Part shown: in pieces, positions 18,007-26,906 of the stretch
How the letters are laid out: each line of letters begins with the position of its first letter
Position numbering within the stretch: position 1 is the first letter of the stretch
Origin: Verrucomicrobiaceae bacterium
GTDB taxonomy: Bacteria > Verrucomicrobiota > Verrucomicrobiia > Verrucomicrobiales > Verrucomicrobiaceae
Direction of reading: 5' to 3'
NCBI GenBank assembly: GCA_021151605.1
Contig: JAGKWZ010000016.1
Location: 1-64,000, forward strand
DNA length: 64,000 nucleotides
The notes under the pieces: model-generated
What the model saw: only the letters and a program-made list of their open reading frames with translations
Told to the model about the DNA's origin: nothing
The model's database searches: none
Program-made: the position numbers and the translations under genes

Positions 18007-18552
18007 ATGAAAACCAACCTTCATTGCTTAGTGGTTCGTTTGGCGCTCGCCCTCGTGGCAGGTGCATCCATTGGAGTCGCGCCTCTGCGCGCGGCTGATG
18101 ACATCGAGAACCTCTTCAAAATGGGCCGAGAGGCCTACTACAAGGGCGACCTCGAGCAGGCCCAGCAACTCCTCACCATGGTCGCAGCACAAAATCCGCG
18201 CCATCAGGAGACACGCATCCTCCTCGGAGATATCCGAACGAAGCTGCGCACCTCTGCTGGCTCCTCGCTGAAAAAGAAATACGAGGGCGTCAAACTCGCC
18301 AAAATCGAGTTCACAGACGTCACCCTCCAGGAGGCCCTGGAAGGCCTGCGCGCCCTGTCAAAAAACGCCAGCGGCGGCCAAGTGGTGCCGAACTTCATCG
18401 TCACCGATCCCAAGATCGGCACGAATAAAGTCTCGCTCACCCTGACCGACATGCCCCTCACCACCGCCATCGACTACGTGGCGAAAGTGTCCGGTGCTAA
18501 AGCCACCTACGACCAGCATGCCGTGCTCTTCACGAGTGCGGCGGGTGGTTGA
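18007..18552 (+). CDS. Periplasmic protein with TPR and secretin/STN-like domain
   Basis: 181 residues with a signal peptide ending near LRAAD. Residues about 36-75 form a TPR-like pair (LFKMGREAYYKGDLEQAQQLLTMVAAQNPRHQE). The C-terminal half (KLAKIEFTDVTLQEALEGLRALS ... LTLTDMPLTTAIDYVAKVSG) has the beta-alpha repeat of secretin N-domains/STN modules. Known STN modules mediate contacts in type II secretion or TonB systems, but no secretin is near, so the partner is unknown. Confidence 0.65.
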   Translation: MKTNLHCLVVRLALALVAGASIGVAPLRAADDIENLFKMGREAYYKGDLEQAQQLLTMVAAQNPRHQETRILLGDIRTKLRTSAGSSLKKKYEGVKLAKIEFTDVTLQEALEGLRALSKNASGGQVVPNFIVTDPKIGTNKVSLTLTDMPLTTAIDYVAKVSGAKATYDQHAVLFTSAAGG

Positions 18553-18606
18553 TGTCGTCGGCATCCGCGCTCGACATGGCGCGGGATTGCGGAATGATCT
18601 CGCGCC

Positions 18607-19581
18607 ATGTCATTTGAATCCGCTTCATCAGCCCTCCTGGCTTTCACCCCGCTTGCCATAGAGCACTGGGGCTTGATGGCCGTTCTTGTCGTTATTGCCG
18701 CAGGGGGCGTCTGGCTTTTTCAGGAAAAGAAACTCAAAGCGCTAGCCAAGCAGTTGGCAGATCAGGCCAGTGCCGCCGCTGAGACACTGAAAAAAGAAAA
18801 AGAGGCCGCAGCAGCCCAGGCCGCCTTGGCAAAGCAAAAGCTAGATGAGGCCGCCCTCGCGTATCAACTGCTGGATGAACGCCACAACACCCTGCGTGAC
18901 GTTTCTCAGCGACGCGAGCAGGATGCCAATCAGCGCATCGCCTCCCTCAGTTCGGATCTAGCTGCAACTCGTGAACTCGCTGCACAGCTGGAACCGACTA
19001 AAGCTGCACTCGTCTCAGAGAGAGGCCGCATCAGTGCTTTGGAGCAGACGATCGAAGTCTCAAACAAACGTGCTGGGGATTTCGAGCGTCGGCTGGAGCA
19101 GTCTATTCGTGAAGTAATCGAACTGCGTCAGACCACAAACCAGCAGACTGCCGAACTGCAGGCCGAAGTCGCCAAGCTGCATCAGACCATCAAGGCCAAC
19201 GAAGCACTTGTCGCCACGGCTGACAGTCAGGTTTCGGAGGCGACTGAGGCATTGAGTTCCTACAAGCAGCAGGCCGAGGCACGCATCGCCAATCTTCAGC
19301 GCCAGGTGACTGCCGCCGAGGCACGATCAGCGATGGTACAGAAGGAGTTCATGAATGCCGTGGGAGTGCTTCCAGACAAGTCTGAGCCCTCCAAGGCTGG
19401 TGCAATGACTGCTGGAGATGACAAGCGAGTCGCTGAACTGGAGGCAAAAATCACTCAGATGGAGGCAGACGCCCGGAAAAAAGCTCGGGAAGACGGCTAT
19501 AAAATTGCCGAACTCGAATTTCGTCTCAGTGAAGCCCAGGATGCCTTGGCCCAGAAAGAAGCCCCGCCACCGGAAGGGTAA
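18607..19581 (+). CDS. Membrane-anchored coiled-coil protein
   Basis: 324 residues: an N-terminal transmembrane helix (LMAVLVVIAAGGVWLF) followed by roughly 250 residues of heptad-rich coiled coil (for example KQLADQASAAAETLKKEKEAAAAQAALAKQKLDEAALAY cut into shorter stretches), ending in a short acidic tail EAPPPEG. No enzyme motif. It may be a scaffold at the envelope. It precedes the secG locus by 180 bp. Confidence 0.6.
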   Translation: MSFESASSALLAFTPLAIEHWGLMAVLVVIAAGGVWLFQEKKLKALAKQLADQASAAAETLKKEKEAAAAQAALAKQKLDEAALAYQLLDERHNTLRDVSQRREQDANQRIASLSSDLAATRELAAQLEPTKAALVSERGRISALEQTIEVSNKRAGDFERRLEQSIREVIELRQTTNQQTAELQAEVAKLHQTIKANEALVATADSQVSEATEALSSYKQQAEARIANLQRQVTAAEARSAMVQKEFMNAVGVLPDKSEPSKAGAMTAGDDKRVAELEAKITQMEADARKKAREDGYKIAELEFRLSEAQDALAQKEAPPPEG

Positions 19582-19762
19582 TCTGCTGCTAAGCTGATTC
19601 TATCCAATCCAACCAGAAGGTAGCTAATGGGGGCATTTGAACAGCTTGGCGTTAAATGAACTACGCACGCTACTACGGTTACTTCCAAGACCACAATAAG
19701 CCAAAACCCACTTGAGAAGCTGCTTGCCAAATCAAGCTTGACCCCCATATTCGCGCCCCCTT
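19582..19762. other. Leader/intergenic region before secG with an imperfect inverted repeat
   Basis: No ORF. ATGGGGGC at 19627 and CCCCCAT at 19742 could pair, with partial complementarity continuing into AGCTTGG / CCAAATCAAGCT. This could be a structured leader or small RNA but matches no RNA family I know; a tmRNA reading was considered and dropped. Confidence 0.25.
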
Positions 19763-20407
19763 ATGGACATCCTGATCGGCATTCTCACGGTGGTCGAAGT
19801 CATCGTCTGCCTCCTCCTCATCCTTCTCGTTCTCATGCAGCGCCCTCGTCAAGAGGGGCTCGGTGCCTCCTTTGGTGATGCCGCCATGACTCAGCTCGTT
19901 GGTGCTCAGACCACCAATGTTCTTCAAAAAGGAACCGTCTATCTGGCGGTAATTCTTTTCGTTCTGACCCTCTCACTTGCTGTCCTGACGACTCGGAAGC
20001 AGACCGCAGGGCAAGCTAAAAAGGTCTTTGATGAGCCGCCTCCCGCAGCGCCAGCGGCTCCCGCAACTCCAACTGTCACGCCTACAGCTCCTGCTCCCGC
20101 TCCCGCTGCGGCACCTGCAACTGGCGATGTGAAATCTGCTCCTGCAACTCCCGCGAAAGCTCCAGAGCCCGCCAAGGTGGGCGATGCAGCCAAGGCTGAG
20201 ACCCCGAAAGCACCCGAAAGCAAGCCTGTGGCCCCCGCCATGAAGGAGCCATCTGAACCGAAAGCTGTCTCTCCAGCGGTTCCAGCGCCTGCGCCTCCTG
20301 CGGCACCAGCAACCGCTGCTCCAGCCCCAGTAGCTCCAGCCCCAGTAGCTCCAGCCCCAGTAGCTCCAGCCACACCAGCACCTGCTTCGGCTCCGAAGAA
20401 TCCGTGA
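19763..20407 (+). CDS. secG: Preprotein translocase subunit SecG with long Ala/Pro-rich tail
   Basis: The first 90 residues are a normal SecG: two transmembrane helices (VVEVIVCLLLILLVLMQR and VYLAVILFVLTLSLAVLTT) around the loop RPRQEGLGASFGDAAMTQLVGAQTTNVLQK, with the conserved glycine-rich GLGxxFG. SecG assists SecYE in protein export. The remaining 120 residues are an Ala/Pro/Lys tail with near-perfect APAPV repeats (20320-20370), far longer than usual for SecG. The tail would face the cytoplasm or periplasm depending on topology. A strong terminator follows directly. Confidence 0.9.
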   Translation: MDILIGILTVVEVIVCLLLILLVLMQRPRQEGLGASFGDAAMTQLVGAQTTNVLQKGTVYLAVILFVLTLSLAVLTTRKQTAGQAKKVFDEPPPAAPAAPATPTVTPTAPAPAPAAAPATGDVKSAPATPAKAPEPAKVGDAAKAETPKAPESKPVAPAMKEPSEPKAVSPAVPAPAPPAAPATAAPAPVAPAPVAPAPVAPATPAPASAPKNP

Positions 20408-20415
20408 TTTAGTTG

Positions 20416-20448
20416 AGCCCGCCTCTGCAACCAAGGCGGGCTTTTTTT
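20416..20448 (+). terminator. Rho-independent terminator after secG
   Basis: Perfect 8-bp stem AGCCCGCC / GGCGGGCT with an 11-nt loop, followed by seven T residues. It ends the secG transcript 9 bp after the stop codon. It is the clearest intrinsic terminator in the window. Confidence 0.92.
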
Positions 20449-20467
20449 GACAAGTTCTGCTCCAACC

Positions 20468-21307
20468 ATGACTGGCGGATCGATCCATCAACCGCTCCCA
20501 CTTAGGATCGGCATGGTTGTGTTGGTCTTCGCATTTGCCGTGCTTGGAGCTCGCTTGCGGGCAGCCGAAGCCATCCGATGCCAGTTAGCAGATGGGTTTG
20601 ATTTTCCAGTCGGAAAACCAAACGGCACAGGATACTACAAATTCCGTGGATACTGGCCAAATGGGCACTTGGGTGAGGATTGGAATGGCCGCGGAGGTGG
20701 TGACAGTGACCTTGGAGCACCCATTTATTCGACGGCCAGAGGAGTGGTCGTGATCTCTGAGAATATCGGCGCAGGGTGGGGAAACTGCATTGTCATTCGG
20801 CACGCTTATCGCGATGAGACTGGCAAGATCGCCATGGTGGACAGCCAGTATGGGCACCTGCACCAGCGCATCGCGAAAGTCGGACAGATCGTTGAGAAAG
20901 GACAATTGATCGGCACCATGGGAAGCAACAATGGCATGTATGCCGTTCATCTTCATTTTGAGATGCGAAAGAATCTTCGTATCGGCATGAATCGCAGCCA
21001 GTTCGCTCGTGACAACACGAATTACTACAGCCCCACGGATTTCATCAACAAGCACCGTGTTCTCCCCACAAGCTTCACGAAATACCCCATACCTACGCGA
21101 CTTTTCTCACCCTACGGGCGCTCGGCGGCAGATGCACGCAGCGATGGAGGCGGCCCCAGCGTGCAGGTTCCAACATTGCCAACCAGTTCCATCCGCCCAG
21201 GCCTGCCTGCCAGCGGCCCATCGGATGAAGATGAAGACTTCTGGGGCAAACTCCGCAATCGCTTAAAGCAGGGCAAACTCACCCCTGGGGCGACTCCGGA
21301 AAATTAA
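20468..21307 (+). CDS. Secreted M23 (LytM-type) metallopeptidase
   Basis: 279 residues from ATG 20468, with an internal signal/anchor (MVVLVFAFAVLGARLRAAE). The M23 zinc motifs are present: HLGEDWN (first His and Asp) and HLHFEMR (HxH), with GAPIYSTARGVVV and GNCIVIRH typical of the LytM barrel. All zinc ligands are kept, so it is probably an active peptidoglycan endopeptidase. The C-terminal 70 residues are proline-rich and charged. An upstream in-frame start at 20447 lies in the terminator loop region and is unlikely. Confidence 0.88.
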   Translation: MTGGSIHQPLPLRIGMVVLVFAFAVLGARLRAAEAIRCQLADGFDFPVGKPNGTGYYKFRGYWPNGHLGEDWNGRGGGDSDLGAPIYSTARGVVVISENIGAGWGNCIVIRHAYRDETGKIAMVDSQYGHLHQRIAKVGQIVEKGQLIGTMGSNNGMYAVHLHFEMRKNLRIGMNRSQFARDNTNYYSPTDFINKHRVLPTSFTKYPIPTRLFSPYGRSAADARSDGGGPSVQVPTLPTSSIRPGLPASGPSDEDEDFWGKLRNRLKQGKLTPGATPEN

Positions 21308-21317
21308 GGTCGCACGC

Positions 21318-22040
21318 TCAGCGGTCTTTGCTTTTTGAGATGCCGGGGATGCTGGATGCCATGGCCCAAATGCCCGACTTGGTCTGTCTGGCCTTTTCAT
21401 CCAGTGCTTTCAGTTCCGCCATGTAGGTCGGCTGGTCACGGCGATCATCTGGGAGCTCAGTGCGCAGGCCGCCCACTCGGGCAAAGCCTCGCCTCACCAG
21501 CAGATCTGCCAGATACACAGGGCCCTCGGGTTGCTCGACCTTGATCACGGCATAGTAGCGGACTGTATTTGGCACCCGCTCCCAGCGCGTCAGCACGTTG
21601 AAATGCCTCTCTTTGAGCAGGTCGGTGACATATTTAGCGGCGTCCTTGCCGACTTCATTGATCGCTTTGTCAGGCACACCTCCGAACCAGCGGCCCTGCT
21701 CCGCTACACGCTGAGGGTGGTCCATGGTCGTCTCTAGAGCATCCACAAAGTAGAGGACAAAAACATACTCCTCATTCCCGTAGCGGATGCGCAGAGTATC
21801 CGCCTCATTTGCAGCACTCTCCACAAGCACAGGTGCAGGCAGAATTTGGAATTTCTCGATGGGTGGCTTAGGCACACCGCCCTCATCGGGCTTGGTCTGG
21901 CCGGGCACTCCGGCCACAGGGATTTTCACGGCTTGTACCGCCTTGGGTTGTTTGCCCCGCATGGCTATCCCCACCAGCACCACCACCAGCAGGAGCATGA
22001 AAGTGATCGCCAGATTGAGCAGCGCAGTTCGGAATGGCAT
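21318..22040 (-). CDS. Membrane-anchored SNase-like (thermonuclease fold) protein
   Basis: 240 residues: an N-terminal transmembrane helix (LAITFMLLLVVVLVGIAM), a proline-rich linker, then an SNase-like OB-fold (YVFVLYFVDALETTMDHPQRVAEQGRWFGG ... VYLADLLVRRGFARVGG). The strand with LADLLVRRGFARV is typical. The usual catalytic Arg/Glu/Arg set is not clearly complete, so nuclease activity is uncertain. It is convergent with the M23 gene (10 bp gap). Confidence 0.6.
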   Translation of the reverse strand: MPFRTALLNLAITFMLLLVVVLVGIAMRGKQPKAVQAVKIPVAGVPGQTKPDEGGVPKPPIEKFQILPAPVLVESAANEADTLRIRYGNEEYVFVLYFVDALETTMDHPQRVAEQGRWFGGVPDKAINEVGKDAAKYVTDLLKERHFNVLTRWERVPNTVRYYAVIKVEQPEGPVYLADLLVRRGFARVGGLRTELPDDRRDQPTYMAELKALDEKARQTKSGIWAMASSIPGISKSKDR

Positions 22041-22153
22041 GACAGAAAGTAGGTCGGGATAGTCCGGGAAATAGGACTCGGCTCAAGCGATTAACCGCGC
22101 AAGTCTCACGGTAGCTTTTGCAGTCACTAAAGAGACTCGAGGCCTCGGCATGG

Positions 22154-23650
22154 TCATTTGAGATCCTGCAAAACCTGGTGCGCCTTTGTTTCAAAGATCT
22201 TCTGCCACTCTGGAGCTACGAGCGTGTCGCAGTCCTCCTGTGCGTAGCCAGTGTTGTTCCTCTGTTGCATTGTCGGAGTGTAGTAGATGTAGCCGTTCGT
22301 GTAGCCTGCGACATAGGCGTTCGCGTCTTTCGCCGCCTTCTTGATGTTTAGCCCAATCTGGACGGTGAGTTCGCCAGGGAAGGTCACCAGCTTGAAGTCA
22401 CCGACACGCCAGCCGCAGACTTCGACGTCCAGCGTATTTTTCCCTGCGGCCTGGGTTTCGGCTAGGTGCCTTTTTAGCAAAGCGAGGTTCGTATTCAGCC
22501 GCGTGAGCTTTTCCATGATCTGGATGTTGCCGAGGTAGTTCTCCACCAGAGCGAGATTGTCGGCATCGAGCTGGGATATGCCCTTTCTGCCTAGCGCCTG
22601 ATCATGGAGGTAACTCTGTGAATGATGTGACGGCATTTCGGGATCCATCCGATGCTGGATCAACAGGGGAAGGAAGGCCTTGAAGTTGATGTTTGTCGGC
22701 TTCAGCGCGGCAAGCTGCTTCTTCTGTTCGGCCTCAATCGTGGAGATGCGCTTCTCATAGTCTGCCGCACGGGGCAGGGAGATAAGATCACGACTGACAT
22801 TCAGCGCAGGGGCATCTCGGGTTTCGATCTTCCTGGTGGCACTGAGCACGCTGGCTCCGAGCATCGTCCCGAGCGGCTCCGCATCAGCCGGGCGGGTGAC
22901 TTCCTTGTAGCGGATGGGATTGATGTCCCCGCCACAGCCCTGAACGAAGAACGCCATCGCACCACCACCGAGAGCCTCTTCGATGACCTTGGAGGCAAAT
23001 CCGGGATAGTCTGCCGAGTTGCCCTTGCTCGGCGGGTTCATGATCGGATGACAGGCGAAGTTGTACACGACGGCCATCGGCGTGCCGTCTGCACGATTCA
23101 GCTTCAGCAGCCCGATCTGAGGATCGATGGGCCCTACGCTCGCCACATCTTCATCGCGCGGCATTGAGTAGGCGCGGCGCATGTCCACCTCGCTACCGTC
23201 CTTCATCAGCAGGCGGCGATTTTCACTGATCCGAGTCTCTGATCCGCACCCCGTACCCACTTTCACCGGCACCAGATTCTTCGCCGCTTCCTTCACTGCC
23301 TGAACCACAAGTTGTGCTGTGTCAGCTCGGATGATGCCGTGGCAGTGGCTTGCATTGATGATCACGCTTTCAGGCGCAATGCCCGCCTCTTTCTCCAACT
23401 GCCCGCGCACCACAGCCAGGAAGCCACTCCCGATGCGTCCGATCTCGCCAATCGCCACAGCATCCACCGTGATCAGCACCGCCGTGGTCTCACCGCTTTT
23501 CAAAACGAGGGCTTTGGCAAAGCAGGCATCATTCACCGGCACCGTCCGGTCCGTGATGTCGATCTTTGCTGTGCCTGCTCGCAGTTCGGCGGCGTGCAGG
23601 GACGCGGTGGCTAGCGCTAAGGTGCAAAGGATGGCGGCGTGGAGATTCAT
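22154..23650 (-). CDS. Neutral/alkaline ceramidase-like secreted hydrolase
   Basis: 498 residues with a signal peptide (MNLHAAILCTLALATASLHAAE); ATG 23650 is preferred over the upstream start at 23692 because of it. The mature part begins RAGTAKIDIT, as in the neutral/alkaline ceramidase N-terminal family, and has NASHCHG, FACHPIM (zinc histidines) and FVQGCGGDINPIR. In Verrucomicrobia these proteins are numerous and their substrates unknown; ceramide is only the family prototype. It lies divergent to the acyl-CoA synthetase gene. Confidence 0.82.
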   Translation of the reverse strand: MNLHAAILCTLALATASLHAAELRAGTAKIDITDRTVPVNDACFAKALVLKSGETTAVLITVDAVAIGEIGRIGSGFLAVVRGQLEKEAGIAPESVIINASHCHGIIRADTAQLVVQAVKEAAKNLVPVKVGTGCGSETRISENRRLLMKDGSEVDMRRAYSMPRDEDVASVGPIDPQIGLLKLNRADGTPMAVVYNFACHPIMNPPSKGNSADYPGFASKVIEEALGGGAMAFFVQGCGGDINPIRYKEVTRPADAEPLGTMLGASVLSATRKIETRDAPALNVSRDLISLPRAADYEKRISTIEAEQKKQLAALKPTNINFKAFLPLLIQHRMDPEMPSHHSQSYLHDQALGRKGISQLDADNLALVENYLGNIQIMEKLTRLNTNLALLKRHLAETQAAGKNTLDVEVCGWRVGDFKLVTFPGELTVQIGLNIKKAAKDANAYVAGYTNGYIYYTPTMQQRNNTGYAQEDCDTLVAPEWQKIFETKAHQVLQDLK

Positions 23651-23719
23651 GGCGATCTCACAAAACGAAGATGGGAGCGGAGTTTCAGCCACGTTCTTTG
23701 GCTTCCACCAGCCAACCTC

Positions 23720-25291
23720 ATGGAAACTCCGCTCACGCCCCTCGATTTCGCCCGTCGTGCCCGTCGCCTCTATGCTGATCGTGAAGCCCTCGTCGATGGC
23801 GGGCAGCGCTTCACCTATCGGCAGTTCTTTGAGCGTTGTGACCGCTGGTCGTCAGCTTTGCAGAAGCTCGGTGTTCAAAAGGGAGACCGCATCGCGCTGA
23901 TCTCGCCGAACACACATTCGCACCTTGAGGCCTATTACGCCGTGCCCCAGATCGGAGCCGTCACCGTGCCGATCAATTTTCGCCTCACTGCGGACGACTT
24001 CGCCTACATCCTCAGACACAGCGGCGCACGGGTGATCTGTGTTCATGAAGACTATCTCGATGCCGTGGACCGCATCCGCGATCATGTGCCGGACGTGCAT
24101 CACTTCGTCGCCCTCGAAGGCAGCAAGGAGGGCTGGCTGGACTACGAAGCCACGCTCGCCGCCGCGTCCACACAGCTCACGCCTGTCACCATCCAGGAGA
24201 CGGACATGATCTCGCTGAACTACACGAGTGGCACCACGGCGAACCCGAAGGGCGTCATGGTCACACACCGCAACACCGCCCTGAACATCATGGGTCACCT
24301 CATGCACACGCGCATCACCAGCGCGGACCGCTATCTCTGGGTGCTGCCCATGTTTCATGCGAACGGCTGGTGCTTCACCTGGACGATGACCGCCGTGGGC
24401 GCGCGCCATGTCTGCCTGCGCAAGGCCGATCCCAGGGCCATCTTTGAAACCATCGCGCGTGAGGGCATCACCATGCTTTGTGCCGCGCCGACCATCCTCA
24501 TCGGCATCGCCAATGCTCCCGAAGAGCTGCGCAGGAGTGCTCCACGCGGTGTGCGCGTCTTCACCGCAGGAGCGCCACCAGCAGCAGCCACCATCGAGCG
24601 CATCGAAGGCGAGCTCGGCTGGGAAATCACCCACGTCTATGGCCTCACCGAGGTCTCACCCATCGTGACTATCAGCGAGCCTCGACCCGAGCACGCCAGT
24701 CTCGACCCCACGTCCCGGGCCAAGATCAAGGCACGCCAAGGTGTCGAGTATCTCGGTGCCGCCGAAGTGCGTGTGGTCGATGATGAAGGCAACGAAGTGC
24801 CCCAAGATGGCACCTCGCTCGGAGAGATCATCATTCGCGGCAATGCCGTCATGGCGGGCTACTACAACGACCCCGAAGCCACGGCCAAAGCCATCCGCGA
24901 CGGCTGGTTCTACAGCGGAGATGCCGCCGTCGTGCATGACGATGGCTACATCGAGATCCGAGACCGCTGGAAGGATGTCATCATCAGTGGCGGCGAAAAC
25001 ATCTCCTCCATCGAGATCGAGGGAACGCTGCTCAGACATCCCGCCATCCAGGAAGTCGCCGTCGTAGGCATGCCCCATGAAAAGTGGGGCGAGACACCCC
25101 ATGCATTCATCGTGTTGAAAGCAGACGCGCAGGCCACGAGCGAGGAACTCCGTCTCTTCTGCCGGGATCACCTCGCTCATTTCAAAGTGCCGCATGGCTT
25201 CGATTTCATCACCGAACTGCCCAAGACCGCGACTGGCAAGATCCAGAAATTCGTCCTGCGCGGAGGCCGGGCCAACATCGCGAAGCAGTAG
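23720..25291 (+). CDS. Acyl-CoA synthetase (AMP-forming, long-chain fatty acid-CoA ligase type)
   Basis: 523 residues from ATG 23720. The adenylate-forming core motifs are present: the P-loop LNYTSGTTANPKG (the usual GTTGxPKG has Ala for Gly here), FHANGW, HVYGLTE, GDAAVVHDDGYIEIRDR and the C-terminal PKTATGKIQKF with the catalytic Lys. It would activate a medium or long acyl chain to the acyl-CoA. The Gly-to-Ala change in the P-loop is tolerated in some homologues. A run-on start at 23639 overlaps the divergent gene and was rejected. Confidence 0.92.
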   Translation: METPLTPLDFARRARRLYADREALVDGGQRFTYRQFFERCDRWSSALQKLGVQKGDRIALISPNTHSHLEAYYAVPQIGAVTVPINFRLTADDFAYILRHSGARVICVHEDYLDAVDRIRDHVPDVHHFVALEGSKEGWLDYEATLAAASTQLTPVTIQETDMISLNYTSGTTANPKGVMVTHRNTALNIMGHLMHTRITSADRYLWVLPMFHANGWCFTWTMTAVGARHVCLRKADPRAIFETIAREGITMLCAAPTILIGIANAPEELRRSAPRGVRVFTAGAPPAAATIERIEGELGWEITHVYGLTEVSPIVTISEPRPEHASLDPTSRAKIKARQGVEYLGAAEVRVVDDEGNEVPQDGTSLGEIIIRGNAVMAGYYNDPEATAKAIRDGWFYSGDAAVVHDDGYIEIRDRWKDVIISGGENISSIEIEGTLLRHPAIQEVAVVGMPHEKWGETPHAFIVLKADAQATSEELRLFCRDHLAHFKVPHGFDFITELPKTATGKIQKFVLRGGRANIAKQ

Positions 25292-25340
25292 GCGGATCGT
25301 CCACTTGCCAGGTTTCAAACTCGGCCTAGCCTCTGATCTC

Positions 25341-26765
25341 ATGCGCCGCTTCATACTCCTGGCCGTGTTCATCTCCATTACCGCCACCGCGCGTGAATGG
25401 CGCAGCGCTGATGGCACCAAGACCATCGAGGCCGAATTTGGTGGGGTGAAAGACGACCGCGTGCTGCTGAAGTTGCCCGATGGGAAAGCCTCCGTCCTCG
25501 CCCTTAGTGCGCTTTCCACTTCTGACCAGGAATACGCTAGAGCCGCGCAATTCGCCATGAATGGCGCGCAGGTGCTTGCCCCGCAGACCTTCGAGATTCA
25601 AACCGTGGTCGATGGTGGATACATTGCCCGCATGGGCTCACAACTCACCGGCGCGAAAGGCCCATGGACCTTCAGCGGCGAGACCTTCTTTCTCCCCCAA
25701 GGCAGCCTCAAGCTGGAACGTGGAGACAAGCTCGAAACCAAGCTGCTGTATTACGCCGGCAATCGCACCTTTCAGCCCATCGAGGGTGATGCCGCCATCA
25801 TCCGCGCCTTTGATCTGACGCTCGATGCCGCCGTGAATGCCGACCTCCGCATCCGCATGGTCGCCGGTGCCGATCCTGCCAAGCTCGCACCTCTCATTGC
25901 CGAGCCGTTGATCGAACTCGTCAGCACACGCGGCATCGCTTTGCCCATCGGCAAAGGCTACTTCATCACCGAGACCGACGTGCTCAAAGATGCCAAGACC
26001 CTCGTCCTGCACGAAGACGGCAAAGACCTGCCTGCCAAAGTCATCAAGTCCGACCCCAAGCTCGGCCTCGCGCTGATCTCCTGCGCCTATGACGGCGAGC
26101 CCGCACGTCTGCTGCCACGCCAGCCAGCGCAGGTCGGGCAGAGTATCTTCGCCCTCTCCATTCCGCTCACCAGCACGCGAAAGAACCTCGCCCCGCCGAC
26201 ACTGACGCGCGGCATTGTCAGCAAAGCTGGCTCGGGCAGCACCTTCGAGCACGACGCCAGCATCGATGAAGACGCCATCGGAGGCTTCGTGCTCAGCGAC
26301 AAGTGGGAGCCGCTCGGCGTCTTCTTCCGCTCCGCCTCGCGAATCGAAGGCCAGCGCACCTCGCGCTCGAAATCCACGCCCACAGAGCCCGCCCCCGCCC
26401 TGCTCGACTGCCTCCACACGTCCACTTTGGAGAAGCTCTTCATCGAAGGCGAAAAAGACAAAGCCAAGCGCATGAACGGCATCCCCAGCCTGCGATCCGG
26501 CAGTCTCGGCAACGAAGCCAAGGAAGTTATTGATCTCCTCCGTAAAAGTACCGCCCTCATCGTCACCACGCATGAGGTGAAGCGTGATCCACCCGCTCCA
26601 AAGTCCACGCCCGCCGCCACAGGCACCTCACTGCCCGCAGGAGCCGCCGCACAATTCAGTCTCAGCGGCTCCGGCCTCCGCCACAATAACCGCTGCCGCT
26701 ACTTCAATGCCGCCAAGCTCTGCCCGCCCACCGAAGGCACCCCCTGCAAAATCTGCGGCGGCTGA
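25341..26765 (+). CDS. Secreted SHD1-domain protein with trypsin-like middle region
   Basis: 474 residues; signal peptide MRRFILLAVFISITATA, then an SHD1-type module (REWRSADGTKTIEAEFGGVKDDRVLLKLPDGK ... LSALSTSDQEY) typical of Planctomycetes/Verrucomicrobia secreted proteins. The central region (ALPIGKGYFITETDVLKDAK, IKSDPKLGLALISC, GQSIFALSIPL, TRGIVSKAG) has the strand pattern of a chymotrypsin-like fold, but no Ser-Asp-His triad can be seen (the GDSGGP position reads DEDAIGGFV). The C-terminus has a cysteine cluster C-x9-C-x8-C-x2-C, possibly a small zinc ribbon. It may be a catalytically dead protease-like protein. Confidence 0.6.
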   Translation: MRRFILLAVFISITATAREWRSADGTKTIEAEFGGVKDDRVLLKLPDGKASVLALSALSTSDQEYARAAQFAMNGAQVLAPQTFEIQTVVDGGYIARMGSQLTGAKGPWTFSGETFFLPQGSLKLERGDKLETKLLYYAGNRTFQPIEGDAAIIRAFDLTLDAAVNADLRIRMVAGADPAKLAPLIAEPLIELVSTRGIALPIGKGYFITETDVLKDAKTLVLHEDGKDLPAKVIKSDPKLGLALISCAYDGEPARLLPRQPAQVGQSIFALSIPLTSTRKNLAPPTLTRGIVSKAGSGSTFEHDASIDEDAIGGFVLSDKWEPLGVFFRSASRIEGQRTSRSKSTPTEPAPALLDCLHTSTLEKLFIEGEKDKAKRMNGIPSLRSGSLGNEAKEVIDLLRKSTALIVTTHEVKRDPPAPKSTPAATGTSLPAGAAAQFSLSGSGLRHNNRCRYFNAAKLCPPTEGTPCKICGG

Positions 26766-26774
26766 TTCTTCGTT

Positions 26775-26798
26775 CGTAGTTCCGCCTTCAGGCGGTTC
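26775..26798. repeat. Hairpin related to palindromic repeat family 2
   Basis: CGTAGTTCCGCCTTCAGGCG continues to GTTC; CCGCCT and AGGCGG can pair around TC. It shares the CGTAGTTC...CTTCAG core with the element at 60683-60745. It lies in the 141-bp gap between the SHD1 gene and mutS. No T-tract, so terminator function is doubtful. Confidence 0.5.
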
Positions 26799-26906
26799 AA
26801 TGAACTCCCCAAGTCTCCGTGCCCTCCGGCCAAGCCGAGAGTTCCGAACGCAGAACCACGCCTTGACCTCTTGACCATTCCTTGACCCTCCCGACTCTCC
26901 CCGCCC

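Noticed and set aside
19582..19762. Possible tmRNA or other structural RNA before secG
   Set aside because: No tag-peptide frame, no tRNA-like ends or CCA, and the pairing is too weak to call.
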